Both the position numbers and the translations under genes were made by a program. The notes beneath the pieces were generated by a model, which saw nothing but the letters and a program-made list of their open reading frames with translations, made no database searches and was not told the origin of the DNA. Of a stretch of DNA of 14,109 nucleotides, positions 6,100-13,201 are shown in pieces (the stretch's first letter is position 1; each line of letters begins with the position of its first letter). The stretch is from DATGHS01 sp035307785. Lineage in GTDB: Bacteria > Planctomycetota > Planctomycetia > Gemmatales > Gemmataceae. The stretch lies in the NCBI GenBank assembly GCA_035307785.1, contig DATGHS010000288.1, forward strand, positions 1 to 14,109. Direction: 5' to 3'.

Positions 6100-7071
6100 T
6101 CATATCCATCCCTGCCCTTCCTCCACAATCAGCGTCTTCATCGCCGCGATCCAGGCCGGGTGATCGTTCAAGCAGGGGCACAGGCGCAGTGCTTCCCCGC
6201 CGGCGTTGCGGAAGAGCGCGGCCGACTCATGGCCGATCTCGTCCAGCGTTTCCAGGCAGTCGGCCGTGAAGCCAGGCGTGGCCACAAACACCCGGCGAAC
6301 TCCACTCTTGGCCAGCTTTTCGAGCGCGACATCGGTATACGGTTGCAGCCATTCCTCGCGGCCAAAGAGCGACTGAAAGCTCTGCGTGAATTTATCCTTC
6401 GGCCAGTTCAGCTTCTCCAACAGCAATTCCGTTGTGCGCTGCACGTGCGTGGGGTAAGGGTCGCCGCGCTCGACATATTTGACCGGCAGCCCGTGGAAGC
6501 TCAGCAGGTAATGTTCCGGCTGCCAGGGCAACTTCGCCAGGTCCTCGCGAATAATCGTCGCCAGCGCGTCGATGTAAGCCGGATGCGCATAATACGGCGG
6601 CACAATCCGCAAGGCCGGCACGCGCCGTTCCTTCATTAGCGCTTTGAAAAGACAATCGGTGGCCGACGCGGTGGTCGTGGCCGAATACTGCGGGAACATC
6701 GGCAGCACAATCAGCTTTTCGAGCCCCGCATCAATCATTTCCCGCACGATTTGCCCCAGCGGCGGGTTGCCGATCATCATGCCGAAGCGCACCGGCAGAT
6801 CGGGCAGCAGTTCCTGCAACAACTCGGTTTGCCGCCGGCTGTAGTGCAGCAGCGGCGAGCCGGTTTGCGGATCCCAGATGCGCGCGTACTTGGCGGCCGA
6901 TTGCTTCGGCCGGCGCGGCAGGATGGCGAAGTTCAGTACGAACCACCACAACCAGCGGGGGGCTTCAATAACGCGGGGATCGCCGAGGAATTGCCGCAGA
7001 TAGGTGCGCAGAGCCGCCGGAGTGGGAGCGTCGGGGGTGCCAAGTTGTACCAGTAGAGCTGCGGTCTTCAT
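6100..7071 (-). CDS. hemH: Ferrochelatase (protoheme ferro-lyase)
   Basis: A 323-residue protein, the usual length for bacterial ferrochelatase, which inserts ferrous iron into protoporphyrin IX (or into coproporphyrin III in the coproporphyrin-dependent route). It begins with the family's N-terminal strand (LLVQLGTPDAP). The catalytic histidine is H193 in LLSFHGLPVKYVERGDPY, FQSLFGREEWLQPYT (232-246) follows, and the catalytic glutamate is E274 in PGFTADCLETLDEI. I see no obvious iron-sulfur cysteine cluster at the C-terminus. The start at 7071 is set by alignment of the N-terminal strand to the family; there is no Shine-Dalgarno-like site because an inverted repeat runs almost to the ATG. 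It lies downstream of the ferredoxin gene on the same strand and would supply heme for the cytochrome assembly and heme protein genes nearby. Confidence 0.93.
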   Translation of the reverse strand: MKTAALLVQLGTPDAPTPAALRTYLRQFLGDPRVIEAPRWLWWFVLNFAILPRRPKQSAAKYARIWDPQTGSPLLHYSRRQTELLQELLPDLPVRFGMMIGNPPLGQIVREMIDAGLEKLIVLPMFPQYSATTTASATDCLFKALMKERRVPALRIVPPYYAHPAYIDALATIIREDLAKLPWQPEHYLLSFHGLPVKYVERGDPYPTHVQRTTELLLEKLNWPKDKFTQSFQSLFGREEWLQPYTDVALEKLAKSGVRRVFVATPGFTADCLETLDEIGHESAALFRNAGGEALRLCPCLNDHPAWIAAMKTLIVEEGQGWI

Positions 7072-7075
7072 AGAA

Positions 7076-7193
7076 GTCAGGAGTCGGAAATTAGGGGTCA
7101 GGAATCAGGGGTCGGAAGTGAGAGTTGTGCTCTTCTGACTTCTGACTCCTGATTCCTGACTCCTGACCCCTAACGTGGTTCCCGACTCCTAAA
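7076..7193. repeat. Long imperfect inverted repeat of GGAGTCAGGAATC type
   Basis: Left arm about 7076-7120 and right arm about 7135-7193 are reverse complements with gaps, built from iterations of (A/G)GG(A/G)GTC and AGGAATC. Matching blocks include TTAGGGGTCAGGA (7091-7103) against TCCTGACCCCTAA (7161-7173). It fills the whole 125-bp space between the ferredoxin stop and the hemH ATG. From memory, TCCTGACTCCTGA-type repeats are dispersed in some bacterial genomes, including planctomycetes; copy number here is unknown. Confidence 0.65.
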
Positions 7194-7196
7194 CGG

Positions 7197-7505
7197 CTAC
7201 TTTTTCTTGCACTCCGCGCCTTCCTTGGGGTCTTGCTTTTCGGTGATGTGGCCTTCGTTGGCGCCTTTCAGGGCGCCGGCTTTGTCGGCATTCAGCTGCG
7301 TGAAGCTGGTCCACTGGGCCGGCACGTTGGCCTCGACAAAGATGGCTTCTACCGGGCATTCCGGCACGCAGGCTTCGCAGTCGATGCAGTCCACCGGGTC
7401 GATGTACAGCATGACATCATCCTGCCAGAAGCACTCGACGGGGCACACCACCACGCAATCGGTGTACTTGCAATCGTAGCACGGCTGGCAAACGACGTGA
7501 GTCAT
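7197..7505 (-). CDS. fdxA: Seven-iron ferredoxin (3Fe-4S/4Fe-4S)
   Basis: A 102-residue protein closely matching the FdxA family of small soluble electron carriers. The cysteine pattern is complete. C9, C17 and C50 fit the 3Fe-4S site, while C21, C40, C43 and C46 fit the 4Fe-4S site (CVVVCPVECF and CIDCEACVPECPVEAI). C6, C12 and C25 are extra; the N-terminal CQPC resembles the CEPC form seen in Thermus-type ferredoxins. The C-terminal half (VPAQW, QLNADKAG, ITEKQDP) also follows the family, ending in a lysine tail. The ATG at 7505 is chosen over an in-frame start at 7544 because ferredoxins of this class begin just before this cysteine cluster and AAGGA lies 10 bases upstream. hemH follows 125 bases downstream on the same strand. 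Confidence 0.93.
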   Translation of the reverse strand: MTHVVCQPCYDCKYTDCVVVCPVECFWQDDVMLYIDPVDCIDCEACVPECPVEAIFVEANVPAQWTSFTQLNADKAGALKGANEGHITEKQDPKEGAECKKK

Positions 7506-7657
7506 CGCAACTAGGTCCTTTCTAATGAATGGGAATACCGGCAAGGCTCACGCGCCACCCGGCCTACCCAGGCTCTGCTCTTTTTATGCAAACGAGAGCG
7601 ATTTCGATATTTCCTTAGCAATTATCGTCTTACGTGTCCAGCTTTTTGAGCGCGGTT

Positions 7658-7746
7658 CCCCCTTCCTTCGCAGGGAAGGGGGAGGGGGGGTTACGTTGCG
7701 GGCGCTTCACCTAACCCCCCGCCCCCTTCCCTAAAAGGGAAGGGGG
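7658..7746. repeat. Inverted pair of 35-bp G/C-run units, each itself a hairpin
   Basis: Left unit 7658-7693 and right unit 7712-7746 are near-perfect reverse complements, both of the form TAACCCCCC-N-CCCCCTTCCC with a following GGGAAGGGGG. Each unit folds alone: CCCCCTTCC (7658-7666) with GGAAGGGGG (7674-7682), and CCCCCTTCCC (7722-7731) with GGGAAGGGGG (7737-7746). The middle arms GGGGGGTTA (7685-7693) and TAACCCCCC (7712-7720) also pair, allowing a three-stem structure. The right unit lies inside the 3' end of cstA. Confidence 0.75.
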
Positions 7747-10071
7747 AGAAGAGGTTTCCACACGCGGCTCGACAAATCCAAGCAATACGCCTACCCAGCG
7801 CACCAGACCCAGGAAAAGCAGCGTAAGCACACACAATATTACGAAAATCGTGAGCAGCGCGTTCATGTAGCCGGTGACAATTAGCTTGGTGCTGTGAACC
7901 TTGTGTCCATCGGCGATCATCTGTGTGAACGGGCCAAAGATCATGTTCGCGCCGGCCGTCATCGTCGTGCTTACTACAAACAACATCGGCACGATCGTCA
8001 CCAGAGCATACTTCGCTTTTCCGGTGTTGACCAGCAGCGTCGTCACCAGGGCGAGCGCCAAGACGGCCAGCAGTTGATTGGCGATCCCAAACATCGGCCA
8101 GATGGTGCTGATCGAGCCATTCCAGACCAGGAACGCCCAGCCGAACGTCACTAGGAAAGTGGACAGCACCGCCCCCGGCAGCCAACTTGTCTTTTCGAAT
8201 TTCGGAATGATCTTTCCCAGCGATTCCTGAAGCAAAAAGCGCGCAATGCGGGTGCCAGTGTCGATGGTCGTGAGGATGAACAGCGCCTCGAACATGATGG
8301 CAAAGTGATACCAATAGCGCACCAGCGGCTCGGCATCGATGCCGATGCCATGCAGTGCGTCGGTGAAGACCACCGCGATGCCGACGGCCAGCGTGACCGC
8401 CCCGCCGGTGCGGCCGCGCAACACCTCGCCGCCGACCGATTGTTCCAATTCCGATAGTTCTCGCTCGGCTGCCGGCTTGGGCACCGGCAACTGATGGGGA
8501 TCTTGCACGTTCAGTTGGTGCATCGGGTCTTCGCGCGCAGCAATCTCTTTTAGCTGTTTGTCGTACTTGCCGGAAGCGGTGTCCTCCAGTTTCGTGTTGA
8601 TCGGGTAATACTGTTTCACGGGGTCCAGCGAGGCTGCCGCAAGCAGGGCCACGATGCCGACAATGCCTTCCATCAGCATCGCCCCATAGCCGATGGGCCG
8701 CACGTCGCTTTCCTTGCTGATCATCTTCGGCGTGGTGCCCGAAGACACGAGGGCATGGAAGCCGGAAATCGCCCCGCACATGATGCAGATGAACACAAAG
8801 GGGAAAATGTTGCCCTGAAACGTCGGCCCGGAGCGCAAAAATTCCGTCTCCAGCGGCGCCGCTTTCAACGTCGGGTTGGCCGCGAACAGGCCAAGGATCA
8901 AGAGCGCGATGGTGCCGATCTTGAGGAAGCTCGACAAGTAATCACGCGGGCAGAGCAGCATCCACACCGGCAGCACCGAGGCGATGAAGCCGTAGCCGGC
9001 AAGGACGAATATGGTCTCATCCTTCGTGAGTGAGAAGTATTCGCGCAACGGCGAATGCGGAATGTAGCTGCCGCCAACTGTGGCCGCAAGCACGGCCACG
9101 GCCCCGATGATCGACGCCTCGACCACCTTCCCTCTGCGAATGCGGTACATGTACAGGCCGACGAACAGCGCGATCGGGATCGTGCAGGCAATGGTGAACA
9201 TGCCCCACGAGCTGCCGGGAACGAGGATTTCGGTCTTGGCCGGCAGCCACACCGAGCGTTCATCGCGGAATAACTCACCATGGTCGGCCGGCAGCTTGAT
9301 GCCGAATGTTTCGCCCCACGCGGCCGCGGTTTCAGGGTTTTCACCGGCGAAGGCGAGCTTCGTGCCGGCAGGCACCTGATAGTCGTCCGGCGACTTGCCC
9401 GGCGTCAGTCCGCCGCCTTCCGGCAGCAACAATTGCCCCCCCTTGGGCAAGGCCAGGCTCTCGCCGCCGAGCGCCTTGACCACCACGATGCCCAGACCCG
9501 CCAGGGCAATGATGACGATGAAGAGAATGGCCACCGAAGTCACTATTGCCGCCGCGGGGCCGAGTTCCGTGAGCGCGATCTGGGCGAGCGATTTGCCGCC
9601 ACGACGAACGGATGCCGCGAGGACCAGCATGTCCTGCACCGCCCCCGCCAGACAGACGCCGATGACGAGCCAGAGCAAGCCTGGGCAGTAGCCCCACTGC
9701 ATCGCCAGCACCGGGCCGATGAGCGGCCCCGCGCCGGAGATGGCCGCAAAATGGTGACCGAAAAGCACCCATTTGTTCGTGGGATGATAATTCTGACCAT
9801 CGTTGAATTGATAAGCCGGCGTCACGCGGCTATCGTCGAGGGCCGCCACTTTCGCGGCGAGGAAGGCGCTGTAATAGCGATAGGCAATGGCCAGCAAGCA
9901 AAGGGCGCCGAGCAGCACGGGCATCGCAGACTGCTTTTCGCCGACGCTGTATTTCTTCAAGATAAACACGACGCAGAGTGCGGCCAAGACAAACGGCAAC
10001 AGATGCCCGCCGACGCGCAGGACAGCCCAAACGACGGGGAGATTTCGGGGAATCGATGTTTGCTGCGACAC
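7711..10071 (-). CDS. cstA: CstA family carbon starvation protein (peptide/pyruvate transporter)
   Basis: A 786-residue polytopic inner membrane protein of the CstA family, whose characterised members take up peptides or pyruvate. The family signature GHHFAAISGAGPLIGP lies at residues 105-120, and many hydrophobic segments run to the C-terminus. It is longer than E. coli CstA (about 700), with extra soluble segments near residues 220-290 and 500-560. The GTG at 10071 is preferred because GAGG lies 6 bases upstream; an in-frame GTG at 10110 would add residues encoded entirely by the adjacent palindrome. The final residues (SSPPSLLGKGAGG) and the TAG stop are encoded by another repeat, so the original C-terminus was probably altered by it. 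It follows the heme-binding dehydrogenase on the same strand, separated by about 96 bases that contain a palindrome. Substrate cannot be told from sequence. Confidence 0.92.
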   Translation of the reverse strand: MSQQTSIPRNLPVVWAVLRVGGHLLPFVLAALCVVFILKKYSVGEKQSAMPVLLGALCLLAIAYRYYSAFLAAKVAALDDSRVTPAYQFNDGQNYHPTNKWVLFGHHFAAISGAGPLIGPVLAMQWGYCPGLLWLVIGVCLAGAVQDMLVLAASVRRGGKSLAQIALTELGPAAAIVTSVAILFIVIIALAGLGIVVVKALGGESLALPKGGQLLLPEGGGLTPGKSPDDYQVPAGTKLAFAGENPETAAAWGETFGIKLPADHGELFRDERSVWLPAKTEILVPGSSWGMFTIACTIPIALFVGLYMYRIRRGKVVEASIIGAVAVLAATVGGSYIPHSPLREYFSLTKDETIFVLAGYGFIASVLPVWMLLCPRDYLSSFLKIGTIALLILGLFAANPTLKAAPLETEFLRSGPTFQGNIFPFVFICIMCGAISGFHALVSSGTTPKMISKESDVRPIGYGAMLMEGIVGIVALLAAASLDPVKQYYPINTKLEDTASGKYDKQLKEIAAREDPMHQLNVQDPHQLPVPKPAAERELSELEQSVGGEVLRGRTGGAVTLAVGIAVVFTDALHGIGIDAEPLVRYWYHFAIMFEALFILTTIDTGTRIARFLLQESLGKIIPKFEKTSWLPGAVLSTFLVTFGWAFLVWNGSISTIWPMFGIANQLLAVLALALVTTLLVNTGKAKYALVTIVPMLFVVSTTMTAGANMIFGPFTQMIADGHKVHSTKLIVTGYMNALLTIFVILCVLTLLFLGLVRWVGVLLGFVEPRVETSSPPSLLGKGAGG

Positions 10072-10081
10072 GGTGGACCTC
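10072..10081 (-). promoter_or_regulatory. Ribosome binding site that decides the cstA start
   Basis: On the minus strand GAGG (10081-10078) precedes the GTG at 10071 with a 6-base spacer (TCCACC). The only upstream in-frame alternative, GTG at 10110, lies in the inverted repeat and has no comparable site, so the shorter protein is favoured. Confidence 0.6.
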
Positions 10082-10084
10082 AAT

Positions 10085-10159
10085 TTGAACCACAGAGACA
10101 CAGAGAGCACAGAGAAGACACAAGGTTTGCTCTGTGCTCTCTGTGTCTCTGCGGTTCAA
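10085..10159. repeat. Near-perfect inverted repeat with 30-bp arms (CACAGAGACACAGAG type)
   Basis: Left arm 10085-10114 (TTGAACCACAGAGACACAGA and onward) and right arm 10130-10159 differ from perfect reverse complementarity at one position, around a 15-base spacer. The arms consist of near-repeats of CAGAGA and CACAGAG. It sits between the dehydrogenase stop (10168) and the cstA start (10071), both on the minus strand, and could end or attenuate transcription between them. I recall this motif family as a widely dispersed intergenic element; copies could not be searched. Confidence 0.8.
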
Positions 10160-10167
10160 TGCTTTTC

Positions 10168-12660
10168 TTATTTTCTCTCCAACAAGAACGCCAGCAAGTC
10201 CCGGAAATCCTGCCGCGTCATCAGCTCCGGCAGATTCTCCGGCATGATCGACTTAGGCAAGGCCGTACGATCCTCGATTTCGCGGCGATGGATCTTTTCA
10301 ATCTTCCCTTGCGAGTCGGCCACAGTGACATAGCTGAAGGCATCTTCGCCCACGATCATGCCGGTGCGCTCTTTGCCGTCGCGGGTGAGGATGCGCCAGG
10401 TGGTGAAGGCCGGAGCGATCTCTTTACTCGGCTCCAGGATCGACTCGATGATCTTCTCGCGGCTCATCGACGAGGCAATACGCGACAAATCCGGGCCGAT
10501 CCCGGCCCCGCGGCCATCGATCTTGTGGCATTTATAGCAGCCTGGCCCATTGGGGTGAAAGAACACCCGCTCACCGGTCACGGCATCGCCCTTCTCTTCC
10601 AGAAGTTTTTGCCATTCGGCCGGCGAATGCCGAGGCTCCAGTATCCGCCGTTCGCCAAGCGTGCGCAAAACCTCGTCTTGCAAGAACGGCTGCTTGCGAA
10701 GCTTGTGCAATAGCCGGTCGGTCTCGAAGTTTTTGGCCGAGAGGGCCAGGCCGACGACAGCCAGAGCCCGCAGTTGCGACGGGTTCGTGTCATCATCGGC
10801 GAACTTCCGCAGCATCTCCTGCGCTTCCGCATCCGGCCGCTCGATCAGCGTGCGCAGCGCTTCATGTCGCAGTCCCTCGTCGGGCTCGGAAAGGTAGGAG
10901 CGTAGCAACGCCGGCGTCAACACCGGATGGTCCGGCCGCAGCATCCGCAAGGCGAGCAGGCGAAACATGACCGGCTGCTTCGAATCTTTCACTATGGCGG
11001 AGACATATTCCTCGCCCGGCGCTTCGTCTTTCCAGGCGCGCGGATGCTCGGAGAGCAGGTCACGAGCCGCAAGGTAGGCCTCGAAAAGTTCCCGCGTCAC
11101 CGGCGGCTTCGACGCGGCGGATTCGAGTAGGGGGGTGAGTTCCTTCAACCTCCCTTCAGCGACCCATTGGATAGCGGTGCGGCGAACTTCAGGATCAGTA
11201 TCCGCAAGGTATTCGGGTAGTATGCTCCGAATCACTTGTCGGATTTCGGGGTGTGTTTCCAAATGCCCCGCGTCCCGACGTGTTAGCAGCAACGCTCCCA
11301 GCCGCATCCGTGAGTCTGGAGACAATCTGGTAATGCCATCAAGAGTAACAATACGCAACGCCGAGATCGCGGCACTTACAATGAACGGGTCAGAACTTGC
11401 CAGCAGCGGGGCAACCTCTTTTTTCAATCGTTTTGTATCATCAATCAACAGAATCGAATTTAGCCGCACCAGTTCTTTATTATTCTCGGGCAATGACCCA
11501 ATCCTTGGTGCCGGATACGGCAACGGGGTCTTCAACCGCAATCGCCAGATGCGGCCCTTGCCATGCACCGGGTACGACTTGTCCACCCAGTCGTTAAAGA
11601 CGAGCGAGCCATCCGGGCAGGCCACGATGCTCACCGGCCGGAAGTTCTCGTTGCCGCGCACCAGAATTTTGGCCATCGCGGTGAAGCTCGCGCCCTTCGG
11701 CTTCGGGTCGAAGGTCTCGATGACGTGGTCGCCCCAACTCGTGCTGAAGAGCGCGCCTTGATATTCTTTCGGCCAGCCCGCGAACGGGCAGGCGAGGATA
11801 CCGCTCGGAGCTTCGGAAGTGCCGGCCACCATGGGCAAGGTGCCGGGCAATTCGCCGTTCCAGCTCTGGAATGGATGCAGGCCCTTGCGCCCATAGCGAT
11901 AGCGGTAGCCGTAATCGCCGCCCTGAATCACGTGCAGCAGCCGGCAGGGGCCGCGTGAGTCGGGGTCATTATCAACGGCGAACATGCGACCATGCAGGTC
12001 GAAGCACATGCCGAACGGGTTCCAGAAGCCGGTCGCAATGCGCTCAATCTTGGAACCATCGGGCTGGCACCGAAAGATGTTGCCGCCTTCACCGCCGCCG
12101 GCCCAGCCGGATTTGTCGGAACCTACAAGCGTGTACGGCTCGCCGAGGTTTTCACCCATGCCGAAGTACATGTTCCCATCAGCATCGAAGGCGATGTCAC
12201 TCAGGCCGTTGTGCGGGTAGTCGCCCTTCGTATCGAGCTTCACAATGACTTTACGCTCGATTTCCTTCCCGTCCTTCTCCCGAATGCGGTAAATCGCCGA
12301 GCGCTCCGCCAGAAAGATTTCGCCCCCCGGCCGCACCGCCAGGCTCATAGAGTTCTTGAACCCCTCGGCAAACGTGCGCACTTTCCGCGCTTTGCCGTTT
12401 TCATCGAAATCTTCGTAAATGCGAATGCGGTCGGTCGGCGGACCTTTGTAATCGGCTGTTCGCTGGTGCGTGTGATTCTCGATGCACCAGATGCGGCCCT
12501 GCTCATCCACGGCCAGGCCGGTCGGCGTAACAATATCCGGCTCCGCGGCCACCAATTCGATCTTCAGCCGCGGATCGAGCACCTGGGGAGACTCCACGGC
12601 AAACAGCGGCGCGGTGACGGTCAATAGGAACATCCCAGCTGCCGAAACAATGAAGCGCAT
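10168..12660 (-). CDS. Planctomycete-type membrane-bound dehydrogenase with HEAT-like repeats and heme-binding domain
   Basis: An 830-residue exported protein: signal peptide (about 1-21, APLFA), a sugar-dehydrogenase-like beta-propeller (about 30-390), a helical HEAT-like repeat region (about 400-690) and a C-terminal c-type heme domain. The heme site is C708-YK-C711-H712, followed by GxGIGPDLS and the PKSIMPENLPELMT segment, whose methionine is a likely axial ligand. The order matches the Pirellula/Verrucomicrobium families I know as TIGR02604 (dehydrogenase) and TIGR02603 (heme-binding). These are large paralogous families thought to oxidise sugars or alcohols in the periplasm; the substrate here is unknown. 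Starts at TTG 12672 and ATG 12666 are possible. ATG 12660 is preferred because GGAG lies 6 bases upstream and the signal peptide starts there. Heme attachment would depend on the ResB-CcsA machinery encoded in this window. Confidence 0.93.
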   Translation of the reverse strand: MRFIVSAAGMFLLTVTAPLFAVESPQVLDPRLKIELVAAEPDIVTPTGLAVDEQGRIWCIENHTHQRTADYKGPPTDRIRIYEDFDENGKARKVRTFAEGFKNSMSLAVRPGGEIFLAERSAIYRIREKDGKEIERKVIVKLDTKGDYPHNGLSDIAFDADGNMYFGMGENLGEPYTLVGSDKSGWAGGGEGGNIFRCQPDGSKIERIATGFWNPFGMCFDLHGRMFAVDNDPDSRGPCRLLHVIQGGDYGYRYRYGRKGLHPFQSWNGELPGTLPMVAGTSEAPSGILACPFAGWPKEYQGALFSTSWGDHVIETFDPKPKGASFTAMAKILVRGNENFRPVSIVACPDGSLVFNDWVDKSYPVHGKGRIWRLRLKTPLPYPAPRIGSLPENNKELVRLNSILLIDDTKRLKKEVAPLLASSDPFIVSAAISALRIVTLDGITRLSPDSRMRLGALLLTRRDAGHLETHPEIRQVIRSILPEYLADTDPEVRRTAIQWVAEGRLKELTPLLESAASKPPVTRELFEAYLAARDLLSEHPRAWKDEAPGEEYVSAIVKDSKQPVMFRLLALRMLRPDHPVLTPALLRSYLSEPDEGLRHEALRTLIERPDAEAQEMLRKFADDDTNPSQLRALAVVGLALSAKNFETDRLLHKLRKQPFLQDEVLRTLGERRILEPRHSPAEWQKLLEEKGDAVTGERVFFHPNGPGCYKCHKIDGRGAGIGPDLSRIASSMSREKIIESILEPSKEIAPAFTTWRILTRDGKERTGMIVGEDAFSYVTVADSQGKIEKIHRREIEDRTALPKSIMPENLPELMTRQDFRDLLAFLLERK

Positions 12661-13201
12661 TGCCATCTCCAATCAGGCCGTTGGCCATCAATCGAATCAG
12701 TGCCCCGTGCTCGCCTTAGCGTTGTCCCGCCCTGAAACGTTCGCCAAAAAAATAGACAAACAAAGACTTTATGTTAATGGATGAGCTGCTTTGGACAGCG
12801 TGGGGCGGCCGGAAAATAACATCTTTTGCTAATGCGACATGGGGCGACAAAACGCGACATGTTCGGCATGTCACCCAGGTTTGAAGTGCATGCCCGTACA
12901 CCCTCCCATTCCGAGCATACGATCCGGTTTGCGAAACGCAAATCTTTTTCTTGAAATACTTGCGGGACGCGAGAACGCGTCAGCCCAGCTGGAGAAGATG
13001 GCGGCCGCATCATCCAAGCCCGTTGCCCTAACTTTCGCGAGGCCGCGAACAGGCAATCTCATCGCTCCTGTTCCGGCGTGATCCACGGCATTCTATGGAA
13101 GCATCGCATCCTTGATCATTTCATTGGCATTTTCGCCAGTTTCAAGCTAAGTTTGGGACAGGAAAATCTCGGTACCGTGCCTTTTTCGGCAGAGTTCGCC
13201 T
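12661..13201. other. Divergent intergenic region between dehydrogenase and kinase
   Basis: This 541-bp region must hold promoters for the minus-strand dehydrogenase and possibly the + strand kinase. I see a phased 10-bp repeat (12831-12860) merging with a short palindrome (12856-12872) and a small hairpin (GACGCG at 12966-12971 with CGCGTC at 12976-12981). No promoter hexamers are convincing in either direction. Short open frames cross it on both strands, for example minus 13013-12774, but none has a credible start site or a recognisable product. Confidence 0.6.
12831..12872. promoter_or_regulatory. Three 10-bp-phased GCGACA repeats plus a palindrome
   Basis: GCGACA occurs at 12834, 12844 and 12854, exactly one helical turn apart (AATGCGACAT, GGGGCGACAA, AACGCGACAT). 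The third copy overlaps the palindrome GACATG (12856-12861) / CATGTC (12867-12872) with a 5-base centre. It lies about 170-210 bases upstream of the dehydrogenase start and 330 bases upstream of the kinase. Phased direct repeats on one DNA face are typical of cooperative regulator sites, but the regulator is unknown. Confidence 0.4.

Noticed and set aside
7525..7734. Short plus-strand frame between the ferredoxin and cstA genes
   Set aside because: Much of it is encoded by the G/C-run palindrome, and it overlaps the 3' end of cstA antisense; there is no credible ribosome binding site or domain.
9280..10713. Plus-strand open frame of 477 codons
   Set aside because: It runs antisense through cstA, the CACAGAG palindrome and the end of the dehydrogenase. 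The product is low-complexity and crosses three unrelated elements, so it is an artefact.
12774..13013. Minus-strand 79-codon frame in the divergent region
   Set aside because: It has no ribosome binding site, overlaps the phased repeat region and resembles nothing I recognise. It may recur as a dispersed sequence but cannot be supported as a gene.
13120..13155. Possible kinase promoter (TTGGCA with a TAAGTT-like -10)
   Set aside because: The spacing is 18 bases, but the -10 matches consensus at only 3 of 6 positions, so it is no better than chance in this region.
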